Source: Macrostomum hystrix (taxonomy: Eukaryota; Platyhelminthes; Macrostomidae). Taken from it: a stretch of DNA of 64,000 nt. The stretch covers positions 4,414,001 to 4,478,000 of the forward strand of contig CATNEN010000039.1 of assembly GCA_950097015.1 (NCBI GenBank), read 5' to 3'. How positions within the stretch are numbered: the first letter of the stretch is position 1; each line of letters begins with the position of its first letter. A model generated the notes under the pieces. It saw nothing but the letters and a program-made list of their open reading frames with translations, ran no database searches and had not been told where the DNA came from. Shown here piece after piece: positions 36,194 through 48,794 of this stretch. The position numbers and the translations under genes are program-made.

Positions 36194-39100
36194 ATGGCCG
36201 CTCTGTACCAGCTTCTGCAGCTGCTGCTGACTGCAAGCATCTACAGCTCTGCTGCTCAACAACTGACAGCTTACAGCAAGCTGTGCAAGACACTAGAACT
36301 CACCGACATGGACTATGTCAGCCATCTGAACGCAAGTCGGCTGCATCAACGCCTGACGGAGCTTGTAGGCGGCTGTCAGTACCTGCACGGCGACCTCATC
36401 ATTAACTGGTGGGGCATTGATCGCAACTCTGGGCGAAGGCTTGGCGGCGATGTGCGCAGCATGCCCACCGACTTCTTTGACAGCCTGGTGGAGATTAGCG
36501 GCAGCCTGGTTGTCATGCAGGTATTTTATTATTATTATTTTCTTCTGTCATGCAGAAGAAATGAGACAGGAGACAGAAAACTCACGAGAGATTAGACAAG
36601 AAAGATGAGACTGGACTTTGAAATATGAAACAGTAGAGAGATGAGACAGTAGAGAGGTGAGACGGGAGAGAGATGAGACAGGAGAGAGATGAGACAGTAG
36701 AGAGATGAGACAGGAGAGAGATGAGACAGTAGAGAGATGAGACGGGAGAGAGATGAGACAGGAGAGAGATATGACAGGAGAGAGATGAGACAGTAGAGAG
36801 ATGAGACAGGAGAGAGATGAGACAGTAGAGAGATGAGACAGGAGAGAGATATGACAGGAGAGAGATATGACAGGAGAGAGATGAGACAGGATAGAGATGA
36901 GACAGGAGAGAGATGAGACAGGAGAGTGATGAGACAGTAGAGAGATGAGACAGGAGAGAGATGAGACAGTAGAGAGATGAGACAGGATAGAGATGAGACA
37001 GTAGAGAGATGAGACAGGAGAGAGATGAGACAGGAGAGAGATGAGCCAGGAGAGAGATATGACAGGAGAGAGATGAGACAGGATAGAGATGAGACAGGAG
37101 AGAGATGAGACAGGAGAGAGATGAGACAGTAGAGAGATGAGACAGGAGAGAGATGAGACAGTAGAGAGATGAGACAGTAGAGAGATGAGACAGGAGAGAG
37201 ATATGACAGGAGAGTGATGAGACAGGATAGAGATGAGACAGTAGAGAGATGAGACAGGAGAGAGATGAGACAGTAGAGAGATGAGACAGGAGAGAGATTA
37301 GAAAGGAAAGAGATATGACAGGAGAGTGATGAGACAGGAGAGAGATGAGACAGTAGAGAGATGAGACAGGAGAGAGATGAGACAGTAGAGAGATGAGACA
37401 GTAGAGAGATGAGACAGGAGAGTGATGAGACAGTAGAGAGATGAGACAGTAGAGAGATGAGACAGGAGAGAGATGAGACAGTAGAGAGATGAGACAGTAG
37501 AGAGATGAGACAGGAGAGAGATGAGACAGTAGAGAGATGAGACAGTAGAGAGATGAGACAGTAGAGAGATGAGACAGTAGAGAGATGAGACAGGAGAGAG
37601 ATGAGAAAGGAAAGAGATATGACAGGAGAGAGATGAGACAGGAGAGAGATGAGACAGTAGAGAGATGAGACAGGAGAGAGATGAGACAGTAGAGATCGAG
37701 ATGAGACAGGAGAGAGATATGACAGGAGAGTGATGAGACAGGAGAGAGATGAGACAGTAGAGAGATGAGACAGGAGAGAGATGAGACAGTAGAGAGATGA
37801 GACAGTAGAGAGATGAGACAGGAGAGTGATGAGACAGGAGAGAGATGAGACAGTAGAGAGATGAGACAGGAGAGAGATGAGACAGTAGAGAGATGAGACA
37901 GGAGAGAGATGAGACAGTAGAGAGATGAGACAGTAGAGAGGTGAGACAGTAGAGAGATGAGACAGTAGAGAGATGAGACAGTAGAGAGATGAGACAGTAG
38001 AGAGATGAGACAGTAGAGAGATGAGACAGTAGAGAGATGAGACAGTAGAGAGATGAGACAGGAGAGAGATGAGACAGTAGAGAGATGAGACAGGAGAGAG
38101 ATATGACAGGAGAGAGATGAGACAGTAGAGAGATGAGACAGTAGAGAGATGAGATAGGAGAGAGATGAGACAGGAGAGAGATGAGACAGGGAAGGTGAGT
38201 TAAGAACAGTTAAGAAGACCAGCAGGAGGAAAGGTGCCATAGCCTGGCCCACGGATTCTCGACTTCGCCACTATCCCCTCTCTCCATTCCTAGCAATAAT
38301 CCTACTAAATTCCTTTAAAAAATCCCCCAACAGGCAAACGTCGCTCGAATCGAGTTGCGAAACCTTCGCGCAATTCGCGGCTTCGGGACCAGCGACGACA
38401 AGCCGGCTATTGAGCTGGGCCAGTGTGCCCACCCCATCCAGCTGGTGCTGCCCCGCCTGGCCGCCATCGCCAAAGGCGGCGTCAGGCTCTACAGCGCCAC
38501 CGACCGCGGCCTCTACTGCCGCATTAGCCGCAGCGTAGCCTGGTCCAACCTGTTCCAGCAGCCGCTGCGTCAGCGACTCGACTATACGGGCGTCAGCGCG
38601 TGCACTCAGGACAGCAGGCAGCTGAACACCTGCGGCTCCTGCACCGCCGATGCCGATGTGGCCTGCAGTGCCGCCTGCAGCAGTGGCGCCGGCTGCTGGG
38701 CTGAAGACGCGTCAGCCTGTCAGGTGTGATGCGTGAAGCCCAGACAGTTTATCACTAGAATCTGGGACAGTTTATCACTAGAATCTAGGACAGTTTATCA
38801 CTAGAATCTAGGACAGTTTATCACTAGAATCTGGGACAGTTTATCACTAGAATCTAGGACAGTTTATCACTAGAATCTGGGACAGTTTATCACTAGAATC
38901 TGGGACAGTTTATCACTAGAATCTAGGACAGTTTATCACTAGAATCTGGGACAGTTTATCACTAGAATCTGGGACAGTTAATCACTAGAATCGAGGACAG
39001 TTTATCACTAGAATCTGGGACAGTTTATCACCAGAATCTAGGACAGTTTATCACCAGAATCTAGGACAGTATATCACTAGAATCTAGGACAGTTTATCAC

Positions 39101-42100
39101 CAGAATCTAGGACAGTTTATCACTAGAATCTAGGACAGTGTATCACAAGAATCTAGGACAGTGTATCACTAGAATCTAGGACAGTTTATCACCAGAATCT
39201 AGGACAGTTTATCACTAGAATCTAGGACAGTCTATCACCAGAATCTAGGACAGTTTATCACCAGAATCTAGGACAGTTTATCACTAGAATCTAGGACAGT
39301 TTATCACCAGAATCTAGGACAGTTTATCACTAGAATCTGGGACAGTTTATCACTAGAATCTAGGACAGTTAATCACTAGAATCTAGGACAGTTTATCACT
39401 AGAATCTGGGACAGTTTATCACCAGAATCTAGGACAGTTTATCACCAGAATCTAGGACAGTTTATCACTAGAATCTAGGACAGTTTATCACCAGAATCTA
39501 GCACAGTTTATCACTAGAATCTAGGACAGTGTATCACAAGAATCTAGGACAGTGTATCACTAGAATCTAGGACAGTTTATCACTAGAATCTGGGACAGTG
39601 TATCACCAGAATCTAGGACAGTTTATCACCAGAATCTAGGACAGTTTATCACTAGAATCTAGGACAGTTTATCACCAGAATCTAGGACAGTTTATCACTA
39701 GAATCTAGGACAGTGTATCACAAGAATCTAGGACAGTGTATCACTAGAATCTAGGACAGTTTATCACCAGAATCTAGGACAGTTTATCACTAGAATCTAG
39801 GACAGTCTATCACCAGAATCTAGGACAGTTTATCACCAGAATCTAGGACAGTTTATCACCAGAATCTAGGACAGTTTATCACCAGAATCTAGGACAGTTT
39901 ATCACTAGAATCTGGGACAGTTTATCACCAGAATCTAGGACAGTTTATCACCAGAATCTAGGACAGTTTATCACTAGAATCTAGGACAGTTTATCACTAG
40001 AATCTGGGACAGTTTATCACTAGAATCTGGGACAGTTATCACCAGAATCTAGGACAGTTTATCACAAGAATCTAGGACAGTTTATCACCAGAATCTGGGA
40101 CAGTTTATCACTAGAATCTGGGACAGTTTATCACTAGAATCTAGGACAGTTTATCACTAGAATCTAGGACAGTTTATCACCAGAATCTAGGACAGTTCAT
40201 CACAAGAATCTAGGACAGTTTATCACCAGAATCTAGGACAGTTTATCACAAGAATCTAGGACAGTTTATCACCAGAATCTAGGACAGTTTATCACCAGAA
40301 TCTAGGACAGTTTATCACAAGAATCTAGGACAGTTCATCACAAGAATCTAGGACAGTTTATCACCAGAATCTAGGACAGTTTATCACCAGAATCTAGGAC
40401 AGTTTATCACCAGAATCTAGGACAGTTCATCACAAGAATCTAGGACAGTTTATCACTAGAATCTGGGACAGTTTATCACTAGAATCTAGGACAGTTTATC
40501 ACCAGAATCTAGGACAGTTCATCACTAGAATCTAGGACAGTTTATCACCAGAATCTGGGACAGCCTGGCGCCAGAATCTAAAAAAATGCATCCCAATCCC
40601 TAATTTTCGCTTGTCCCCAGGCCTCCGGCCGCTGCCGCAAACGCTCCTGCTCCGCCTGCTACTCGAACGGCGCGGACCCCGATGCGGAGGAGTGCTGCCA
40701 CTCGGCCTGCCTCGGCGGCTGCGTCGGTCCGACAGCGCGCGACTGTTTCTCCTGCCGAGGCGTCTCCTTCAATGGCGAATGCCGTGAAACCTGCCCCAGG
40801 GAGTACTATGATACCGAGAGCGCCCGCGTTATCGAGGTCGCCGAGCCGATGGTGCAGGTAAGGCTGTCGGGACTGTCAAAAATGTTTGGGCTTGTCGAGA
40901 TGATCTTCCAGTCACGTGATGCCATTCCCGCTTTGCGTTGACCCTCAGTCACGTGATACCATTCCAGTCTTTAGTTATACTTTCAGTCACGTGATTCCAT
41001 TCCAGTCTTAAGTTATACTTTCAGTCACGTGATGCTATTCCAGTCTTGGGTTAATGATCTTTTAGTCACGTGATGTCACGGGATTCCATTCCAGTCTTTA
41101 TTTGACCTTTCAGTCACGTGATTCCATTCCAGCCTTGGGTTGACCTTTCAGTCACGGACCTTCCATTCCGCTGACCCTGAGCACACATTCACACAGGTGT
41201 GCGTGCATGCTTGGCCGCTGGTCTGATCCCCATAGTTGCTGAAGCAGCTCCAGAATCGCCAATCCTCCCCCCGCAGGTTGGCAACGTGTGCATGCGCCGC
41301 TGCCCGGCTCCCTTCGTACTGGACTCTCGCCGGCGCTACTGCCTGTCCGAGTGCCCAAATGGCGAGCTGCCGGTTGACGGCAACTGCACCGCCTGCAGCG
41401 ACACCAGCAGAGACGGCGCCGGCATCGGCTGCCGCGTCTGCGAGAGCGCGGAGCGCCGTCTTGGCGACGCTATGTCGGACACCTTCGCCAACTGCTCAGT
41501 CTGGAAGCTGAATGGCGGCTCCTTCAGTCTGGATGGCTCCGCCGTGTCGGACTCGGCTTGGAGCAGCGTCAGCTCGGCCCGGATCATCTACTCCAGCTCG
41601 GTCATTGTGACCCGCACCCAGGAGCGGGCTGCCAATCTGTCGGCTTTGCGCAGGTTCGAATTGTTCCAGATACTAATCCTTTGTTTAAGATGCTTAATCC
41701 TTTGTTCCTGATACTTAATCCTTTGTTTAAGATGCTTAATACATTGTTCCAGGTACTTAATCCTTTGTTTAAGATGCTTAATACATTGTGCCAGGTACTT
41801 AATCCTTAATTCTTGATCCTTGAACCTCTAATCCGAAATCCTGAATCCACCGATCTAAATCCCGAATCATGTGATCCAAATCCCGAATCATGTGATCCAA
41901 ATCCTGATTTCTCTGATCCAAATCCTGAATCCTCTCGTCCAGGTTGGTCTACGTCTCCGGAGAGCTGATCATCAACCAGCTGAGTGCCACTTACCTGGGC
42001 CTATCCGGTCTACGCAGTGCAAAGCGACTGTCGATTTTCAACGTTCGCGGACTTTGCCGGGCCTGGTTTCCGTCTGAACACCTGAACTCCAGCTCCATCG

Positions 42101-45100
42101 GATTCCCTGTCTCCTACGGCAACCTGGAGTTCGCTGACTGTCCCGACGCCGCCTGTCATCAGTTCTGCCGCGGCGGCTGCTGGGGACCCGGCCCCGGACT
42201 CTGTGTGGCCTGCGCCAACGCCACAGTTAACGGCGTCTGCTATGCGGAATGCCGACATGTGAGGAGGGCTGCTCCCAGATCTCTGATCCCAGATCTCTGA
42301 TCCCAGATCTCTGATCCCAGATCTCTGATCCCAGATCTCTGATCCCAGATCTCTGATCCCAGATCTCTGATCCCAGATCTCTGATCCCAGATCTCTGATC
42401 CCAGATCTCTGATCCCAGATCTCTGATCCCAGATCTCTGATCCCAGATCTCTGATCCCAGATCTCTGATCCCAGATCTCTGATCCCAGATCTCTGATCCC
42501 AGATCTCTGATCCCAGATCTCTGATCCCAGATCTCTGATCCCAGATCTCTGATCCCAGATCTCTGATCCCAGATCTCTGATCCCAGATCTCTGATCCCAG
42601 ATCTCTGATCCCAGATCTCTGATCCCAGATCTCTGATCCCAGATCTCTGATCCCAGATCTCTGATCCCAGATCTCTGATCCCAGATCTCTGATCCCAGAT
42701 CTCTGATCCCAGATCTCTGATCCCAGATCTCTGATCCCAGATCTCTGATCCCAGATCTCTGATCCCAGATCTCTGATCCCAGATCTCTGATCCCAGATCT
42801 CTGATCCCAGATCTCTGATCCCAGATCTCTGATCCCAGATCTCTGATCCCAGATCTCTGATCCCAGATCTCTGATCCCAGATCCGCATTCCACATGCCTA
42901 TCCTAGATCCCCATTCCACTTTCCACATGCCTATCCTAGATCCCCATTCCACTTTCCACATGCCTATCCTAGATCCCCATTCCACATGCCTATCCTAGAT
43001 CCCCATTCCACATGCCTATCCTAGATCCCCATTCCACTTTCCACATGCCTATCCTAGATCCCCATTCCACTTTCCACATGCCTATCCTAGATCCCCATTC
43101 CACTTTCCACATGCCTATCCTAGATCCCCATTCCACTTTCCACATGCCTATCCTAGATCCCCATTCCACATGCCTATCCTAGATCCCCATTCCACATGCC
43201 TATCCTAGATCCCCATTCCACTTTCCACATGCCTATCCTAGATCCCCATTCCACTTTCCACATGCCTATCCTAGATCCCCATTCCACTTTCCACATGCCT
43301 ATCCTAGATCCCCATTCCACATGCCTATCCTAGATCCCCATTCCACATGCCTATCCTAGATCCCCATTCCACTTTCCACATGCCTATCCTAGATCACCAT
43401 TCCACATGCCTATCCTAGATCCCCATTCCACTTTCCACATGCCTATCCTAGATCCCCATTCCACTTTCCACATGCCTATCCTAGATCCCCATTCCACTTT
43501 CCACATGCCTATCCTAGATCCCCATTCCACTTTCCACATGCCTATCCTAGATCCCCATTCCACTTTCCACATGCCTATCCTAGATCCCCATTCCACTTTC
43601 CACATGCCTATCCTAGATCCCCATTCCACATGCCTATCCTAGATCCCCATTCCACTTTCCACATGCCTATCCTAGATCACCATTCCACATGCCTATCCTA
43701 GATCCCCATTCCACATGCCTACCCTAGATCCCCATTCCACTTTCCACATGCCTATCCTAGATCCCCATTCCACATGCCTATCCTAGATCCCCATTCCACA
43801 TGCCTATCCTAGATCCCCATTCCACATGCCCATCCTAGATCCCCATTCCACATGCCTACCCTAGATCCCCATTCCACATGCCTATCCTAGATCCCCATTC
43901 CACATGCCTATCCTAGATCCCCATTCCACATGCCCATCCTAGATCCCCATTCCACATGCCTACCCTAGATCCCCATTCCACATGCCTATCCTAGATCCCC
44001 ATTCCACATGCCTACCCTAGATCCCCATTCCACATGCCTATCCTAGATCCCCATTCCTGAATCATTTCCCATCCCTATCGCCAGGCCGGTCACTACCGCA
44101 GTCCCGTCGCTGAGGATGCCGGCCGCTGCCTGCCCTGCCACAATGAGTGCGGCGCCTCTGGTGGTTGCTATGGCCCGGGGGCTCACGAGTGCGCCAGCTG
44201 CCGCGCCTATCGGCAGGACGGGGTCTGCGTGGCGGCCTGCGCCGGCCACCTGGAGCCGGACACCTACGGTGTTTGCTACCCGGCATCCGCGGTGCGGCTG
44301 GGCGGCCTGGCTGCCGGCCTGGCGCTGCTGCTGCTGCTGGCGCTGCTGGCCGGCTTGGTCGCCTGGCGCTACTATCAGCGACGAGTGCACAGGTGCGGCC
44401 AAGGCAGCCTTTCTGGGAGAATCGCTAACAGTTTTTTGCTCATTGTACAGTGAACTTTGATCACTTAGCAACCACCCCAAACTCTCAGGTACGACGTAGT
44501 CGATTTGGACGACTATCTCGGCGACACAGGCAGTCCTGGCGACATGTCGCAGCTTCTCATTGTCAACGACGACGATCTGATCAAGCAGAAGGAAATTGGC
44601 AGCGGCGCCTTTGGCACCGTGTACAAGGGAGTCCTGCGCTCGGAGACTGATCGCGGCTACAAGGAGCTGCCTGTGGCGATCAAAGTGCTGCGCGGCAGCA
44701 ACCCCAAGCTGGGCCAGGAGCTGCTCAACGAGGCCAGCGTGTTGGCCAGGTGCGTCTGTAACGCTATGAGATCTTAACCTTCCAGAGCAACAAACATTGG
44801 ATAGCTAGAGTGGAATATTATAACCTGGGTAAACAACACTGTACAGGGATACTTTCATGGCGATTGGATAAATATTTAGGGAGATCCAGAAAAACATTGG
44901 ATACTTGAAATACCCCTTTCTACTTTCAATGAATCTAAAAAGTGTGTAGTTTTTACTCGTTTTAGTGGCAAAGCAGAGTCGCTGATTGGAAACGCTTCAA
45001 GCTTAGCGTTAAACAAAACATAATTTACTCTTTAATTAGGTGACAACGGTGATATCTATGTTGATATCTATATCTATATCTATTGATATCTATATCTATC

Positions 45101-47304
45101 TATATCTATATTTATTCGCTTTCATTTTTATTAGAATCTAAATAAAAGTATTGGGCAAGATTTTCGCAGCCAATGGGAGTAAAGAATTCCACTGTTCTAA
45201 AAATAGCCTAAATTCAACGCAGCCAATGCGAGTAAAGTGTTTCCCTTTCTGAAAATAACGCATGCAAACTCATTTGTACAGAGTAAGATTCTAACCGTTT
45301 TTAGAGTGAAGCACCCGTACTGCATCCGACTAGTAGCTCTGTGCCTAACGCAGGAGGTGCAGCTGGTCACTAATCTGATGCCCCGCGGCTGCCTATTGGA
45401 CTTTCTGCGCGCTCGCCAGAGCGGCGGCATCGGCGCCAGGCGAATGCTAACCTGGGCCCTGCAGGTGGCCGAGGGCATGGCCTATTTGGAGAGCATCAAC
45501 ATTGTGCACCGCGATTTAGCCGCAAGAAATGTGCTGCTGAAAACTGTAGACGAGGTCAAAATCACGGACTTCGGCCTGGCCAAATTGTTGCAGAATAGCG
45601 AGCGCCAGCTGATGTACACATCGGGCGCAATGCCGGTGAAATGGCTCGGCATCGAGTGCTTCGAGTCCGGCGTATTTAGCCACAAGTCGGACGTCTGGAG
45701 CTACGGCGTACTGCTCTGGGAGATCTGCTCCTATGGCGAAGCGCCGTACAAGTGAGCCCACATTTTTGTAGCGTTCTAGAGCTTCGGAATTTTTACCTAG
45801 ACATCCGGAGTTCGAATCTCATCCTTGAGATACTTAATACACATAATTCCCTTTATTAACAGTAAGACTACCTAGCCATTTTGCCGACCGTTTTATACCA
45901 AGGGGTGGACAAATATTTTTTGCTGCTCAATATTTTTTAGCAACGCAAGCACACGAAAGTCAAGAACACAGGCCAAATTTTTGTTGCGCATCTTCTGAAA
46001 CAAGAACTAAGTCGCCAGCCCTTCAGACCATCAAGATTAGCACTTGAATTAGCACTGCGCCTCAGTGCGGCCTTGCCAGGCCTTCAAACTTTATCAGCAC
46101 GTCACCCGTATGTGCCTACATCATCTCCGACTTCGGTGCAGTCACCGACTTTTATCTAGGATTCTAGAATTTATTGAATGTATGATCCGCTCTAATTGAA
46201 CTTATGAATTATCTAGAATTTAGCTAAAATAATTACCAGAGGGGAATTTCCCATTGGCAGTTCTACTGTTAAGTGCTTTAATTCATCCAGCTGTAGAACT
46301 CATCAGTGAGGATGGGGATCTAGGAAACATCTCATAGTCTTCTCAATTTTTTCTCTAGGTAAAAAACCGCATAGCAAAAGAAATCCCATTTTGCCCTGAC
46401 GCGCAGGCCCTACCGGATCTCCTCGGTGGACGACATCTCCGGCCTGTTGCGCAAAGGCGTCCGACTTAGCCAGCCGCCTGTGTGCAGCGTGGACTTCTAC
46501 AACATAATGCTGTCCTGCTGGCTGCCCAATCCGGCTTCTCGGCCTGACTTTGCCGAGCTGGCGGCAAGCATGAAGGACTGCCTGGCCTCGCCTAGCGCCT
46601 ACATCGCCTTCGGGCCCGGCATGGGCGGCGACGCCGAAGACGAAGACGGTGCCGGCGACGCCCTAGACGACCCGGACGCGGTCGTGCACATCCGAGAACG
46701 TCTTGGAACGCCGTCGGCCGTTATCAGCAGTCGGTCGACCAGCGCTTCGGGCAAACTGGCGTCGGTAGACCAGGGCTACACTCCAATGAGCAGCACGATG
46801 GACCCGGATGAGAAGGCCGGCCTCATGACAGCAACGTCCGCGCCTTCAACGAATAACTACGTGAATGATCCACTGCTGTATCAGCAGCAGCAGCAGCAGC
46901 AGCAGCGTCGGACTCGTATGGGCTCCACATCGCCTGTGCGTACTCGTCGGCAACAGCAGCAGCAGCCGCCTCAGAAGCAGCAGCAGCCTCAAAAGCAGCA
47001 GCAGCAGCAGCAAAAGACCCCCAGAGCTCCGGTGCCTCCGCCGATTTACACTCTGCCAATGAGCGAGTCAGACAACGGTTACCTGGAGCCTATCAAATCT
47101 CCGTCTGCAGCCCAGCAACCATCGAGTCCTTCATCTATTCCGGAGGAAGGCGACGACGACTTTGTTGACGACGATTATCTTGTGCCGGGCGACGCCGTTG
47201 GTAGCGGATCCGGACCTGTGCCACTCGACGACGATTATCTTGTTCCGGGCGGTGCCGGACCTGTGCCACTCGACGACGACTACTTGGCGCCGACTAAATG
47301 CTGA
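36194..47304 (+). CDS. EGFR: EGF-receptor (ErbB) family receptor tyrosine kinase
   Basis: Nine exons: 36194-36520, 38334-38723, 40621-40857, 41277-41653, 41943-42258, 44085-44392, 44489-44749, 45305-45751 and 46407-47304. Frames join to 1,186 residues, close to the family's usual length. Order: signal peptide (1-22), L1 domain, furin-like Cys-rich region (about 210-340), L2 domain, second Cys-rich region (about 520-610, CRGGCWGPGPGLC), and TM helix (about 622-643, GLALLLLLALLAGLVAW). The kinase (about 683-950) has the loop GSGAFG, Lys in VAIK (717), Glu733, HRDLAARN (807-814) and DFG (827-829), so all catalytic residues are present. The tail is poly-Gln-rich and has candidate docking tyrosines NNYVND, DNGYLEP and three DDDYLVP/DDDYLAP boxes. 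GTACAA and GTGAGC donors 6 bp apart at the end of exon 8 allow two isoforms. It should bind EGF-like ligands and signal through Ras/MAPK. The start fits: ATG in a GCCATGG context. Confidence 0.93.
36610..38195. repeat. 16-bp minisatellite filling EGFR intron 1
   Basis: About 98 copies of GAGACAGTAGAGAGAT and its variant GAGACAGGAGAGAGAT, purine-only except for T and the C of GACA. It begins about 90 bp after the donor and ends about 140 bp before the acceptor. The 556-codon minus frame across it (SLLSHLSTVSS...) is a repeat artefact. Confidence 0.95.
38739..40566. repeat. 23-bp minisatellite filling EGFR intron 2
   Basis: About 79 copies of a 23-bp unit (GGACAGTTTATCACTAGAAT + CTA) with recurrent single-base variants (accag/actag/acaag, gtgtatc, gttcatc). 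It starts 15 bp after the donor GT and ends about 55 bp before the acceptor. Confidence 0.95.
40908..41160. repeat. Degenerate ~40-bp repeat with E-boxes in EGFR intron 3
   Basis: Six to seven copies of a loose unit 'cagtcacgtgattccattcc' plus an AT-rich linker. At least six copies keep the palindromic octamer TCACGTGA, which contains the E-box CACGTG. Confidence 0.85.
41680..41940. repeat. Two short tandem arrays in EGFR intron 4
   Basis: About 41680-41810 repeats 'cttaatcctttgtttaagatg' with 'cttaatacattgttccaggta'. About 41850-41935 repeats a roughly 21-bp 'gatccaaatcctgaatc' unit up to the acceptor. Together they fill almost all of this 289-bp intron. Confidence 0.8.
42276..42883. repeat. 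14-bp satellite in EGFR intron 5 (first array)
   Basis: About 43 essentially identical copies of TCTGATCCCAGATC begin 17 bp after the donor. Since 14 is not a multiple of 3, all three minus frames cycle through the same RSGIRDLGSEIWDQ peptide without stops. Identity between copies is nearly complete. Confidence 0.97.
42884..44057. repeat. 26/33-bp satellite in EGFR intron 5 (second array)
   Basis: The core 26-bp unit CACATGCCTATCCTAGATCC + CCATTC alternates with a 33-bp form carrying an extra CACTTTC. The longer form dominates the first two thirds and the shorter one the end. The array stops about 25 bp before the acceptor. Runs of the same short/long pattern suggest higher-order duplication. 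Confidence 0.95.
45045..45118. repeat. (TATCTA)n microsatellite in EGFR intron 7
   Basis: A short imperfect tract of gatatctatatctat-type words. Introns 7 and 8, between kinase exons, otherwise lack arrays. Confidence 0.8.
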
Positions 47305-48794
47305 ATTAATTGACTATTACGCGATAAAAAATGAAAACATTGCTTGGGTCTCTTGGATAAAGGGTTGAATTTTGTGCCTAATTTAACAGTTGAGTGCGCT
47401 GTCATTCGTTAGACACTTTGCGCTGGTTCGCAGCCTCGGGACCGCTTTTTACTCGTACTATGACAGAACGGGGAGGAGTGGTTGTAGGATGGCTGTAGGA
47501 GTGGTTTGATAAGCGAGTTTGATAGTTGGAGGAGGGAGGTGGCTAGAGGAGTGGGGTCGCTGGAAGTTTTGAATGGAAAATAATGTACAGCTTGGCGCAA
47601 GTTAAATTTTATCGCTTTATTTTTTATGAGCTAAGTCGGATTGAAACCTTTTTTACTCTGAATTTTATAGCTTTGTTTTTTATGCACCATTGACCTTTTA
47701 AAAAACTCTTACTTATTATTACTGTCCTTATCCACTGTCAAATCAAAATAATTTTAGCGGAAATGAATTCACCAAGCGTATTACCACTGTCGTTGCTAAT
47801 AAAATTTTAATTAGAATGTACTTTTTAAGGCTTTTACGCATATTATTCATATAATTTTGTTTACTTGTTTTGTTATGCAAATTACTCCGAAATTTAGCAT
47901 TCACTTCCAATTTACACAGCGAACTCGTTCTGGCGGTCCACTTCCATCATCCTGTGCTTTTTGTGCGTCATCTTTATCATCGCAGCCACCAGTACAGTTG
48001 AAGCACGCCTCAACTTACGCAACATTTCATCAGCTCATCATTCTCGCTGATCACTATTGACATCAATGGCATCCGTGACATAAAGCGCTTATGCAATAGC
48101 TGCCTGCAGGATCCAATAATCCTTATTATATTCTGAAGAGCTGGGCTATACTAATTAACAATGTTACCAGTATTTACACTATCTAACTTCGACCCTGTAT
48201 ATAAATCAAATATAATAGATAACAACAAATAAAATATAAATGGACTTCTCCTATTGGCTATAAATATTAGTTGCCAAAGCTGACTGACTAAACAGATTTC
48301 TGTAAGAATTTTACAGTCGTGGCCTGAGCGCCTGCCCGATCTAAGAAAGTCGCAGAATTTTGGTTGGTCAGTTGAAAAATAAAAGTACATGCTCCAGGGT
48401 GACCGCCCTGTGACCGCTATAAATGTGTAGTGTTCTTAAGACAAGTGAATTTACTTTAATGCTGAACACCGCGCTTTTGGTGGGGTGGGTCGGACTTTTT
48501 TTGGCCAGGGGGCAGAGAAAGAGAATATTGATTTTTGTGTGCCTGAACTATTTTGTCTATGGCCGAGACTGACTCGTTGACTCGCAGCTGAAAATGCAGG
48601 GTCAGCCGGGGCGCGGCAGTTAGACCGTCCCCTCCCTTTCTCGCTCACTCGCTCGCTATTAACAGTTAGCTGCACCCCCCACTTTTCCTCAACTGAAGCC
48701 GAGAAAGGACAGCAGAGAAGCTAAGCGTAGGCGAAACAGTCATCGGATAGAGATCAGTGTCTAGACAGAACAGGACTGCGCTCCCCTGCCAGAT
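47305..48794. other. Spacer between EGFR and the zinc-finger gene
   Basis: AATAAA at 47798-47803 could end the EGFR transcript. TATAAA at 48418-48423 lies about 370 bp upstream of the zinc-finger ATG and is a weak promoter candidate. The AT content falls sharply after 48460, as expected for a 5' UTR. No other gene seen. Confidence 0.45.

Noticed and set aside
36582-38252. 556-codon minus frame over the EGFR intron 1 array
   Set aside because: It is a stop-free consequence of the 16-bp repeat lying wholly in an intron between well-supported exons.
42010-42985. Three overlapping minus frames of RSGIRDLGSEIWDQ repeats
   Set aside because: A 14-bp unit cycles all three frames through the same peptide; there is no flanking coding context, and plus-strand exon 5 is supported there.
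46823-47062. Alternative frames over the poly-Gln tract of the EGFR tail
   Set aside because: CAG repeats give Ala- and Ser-rich shadows on other frames; the Gln frame continues from the kinase to the YLVP boxes.
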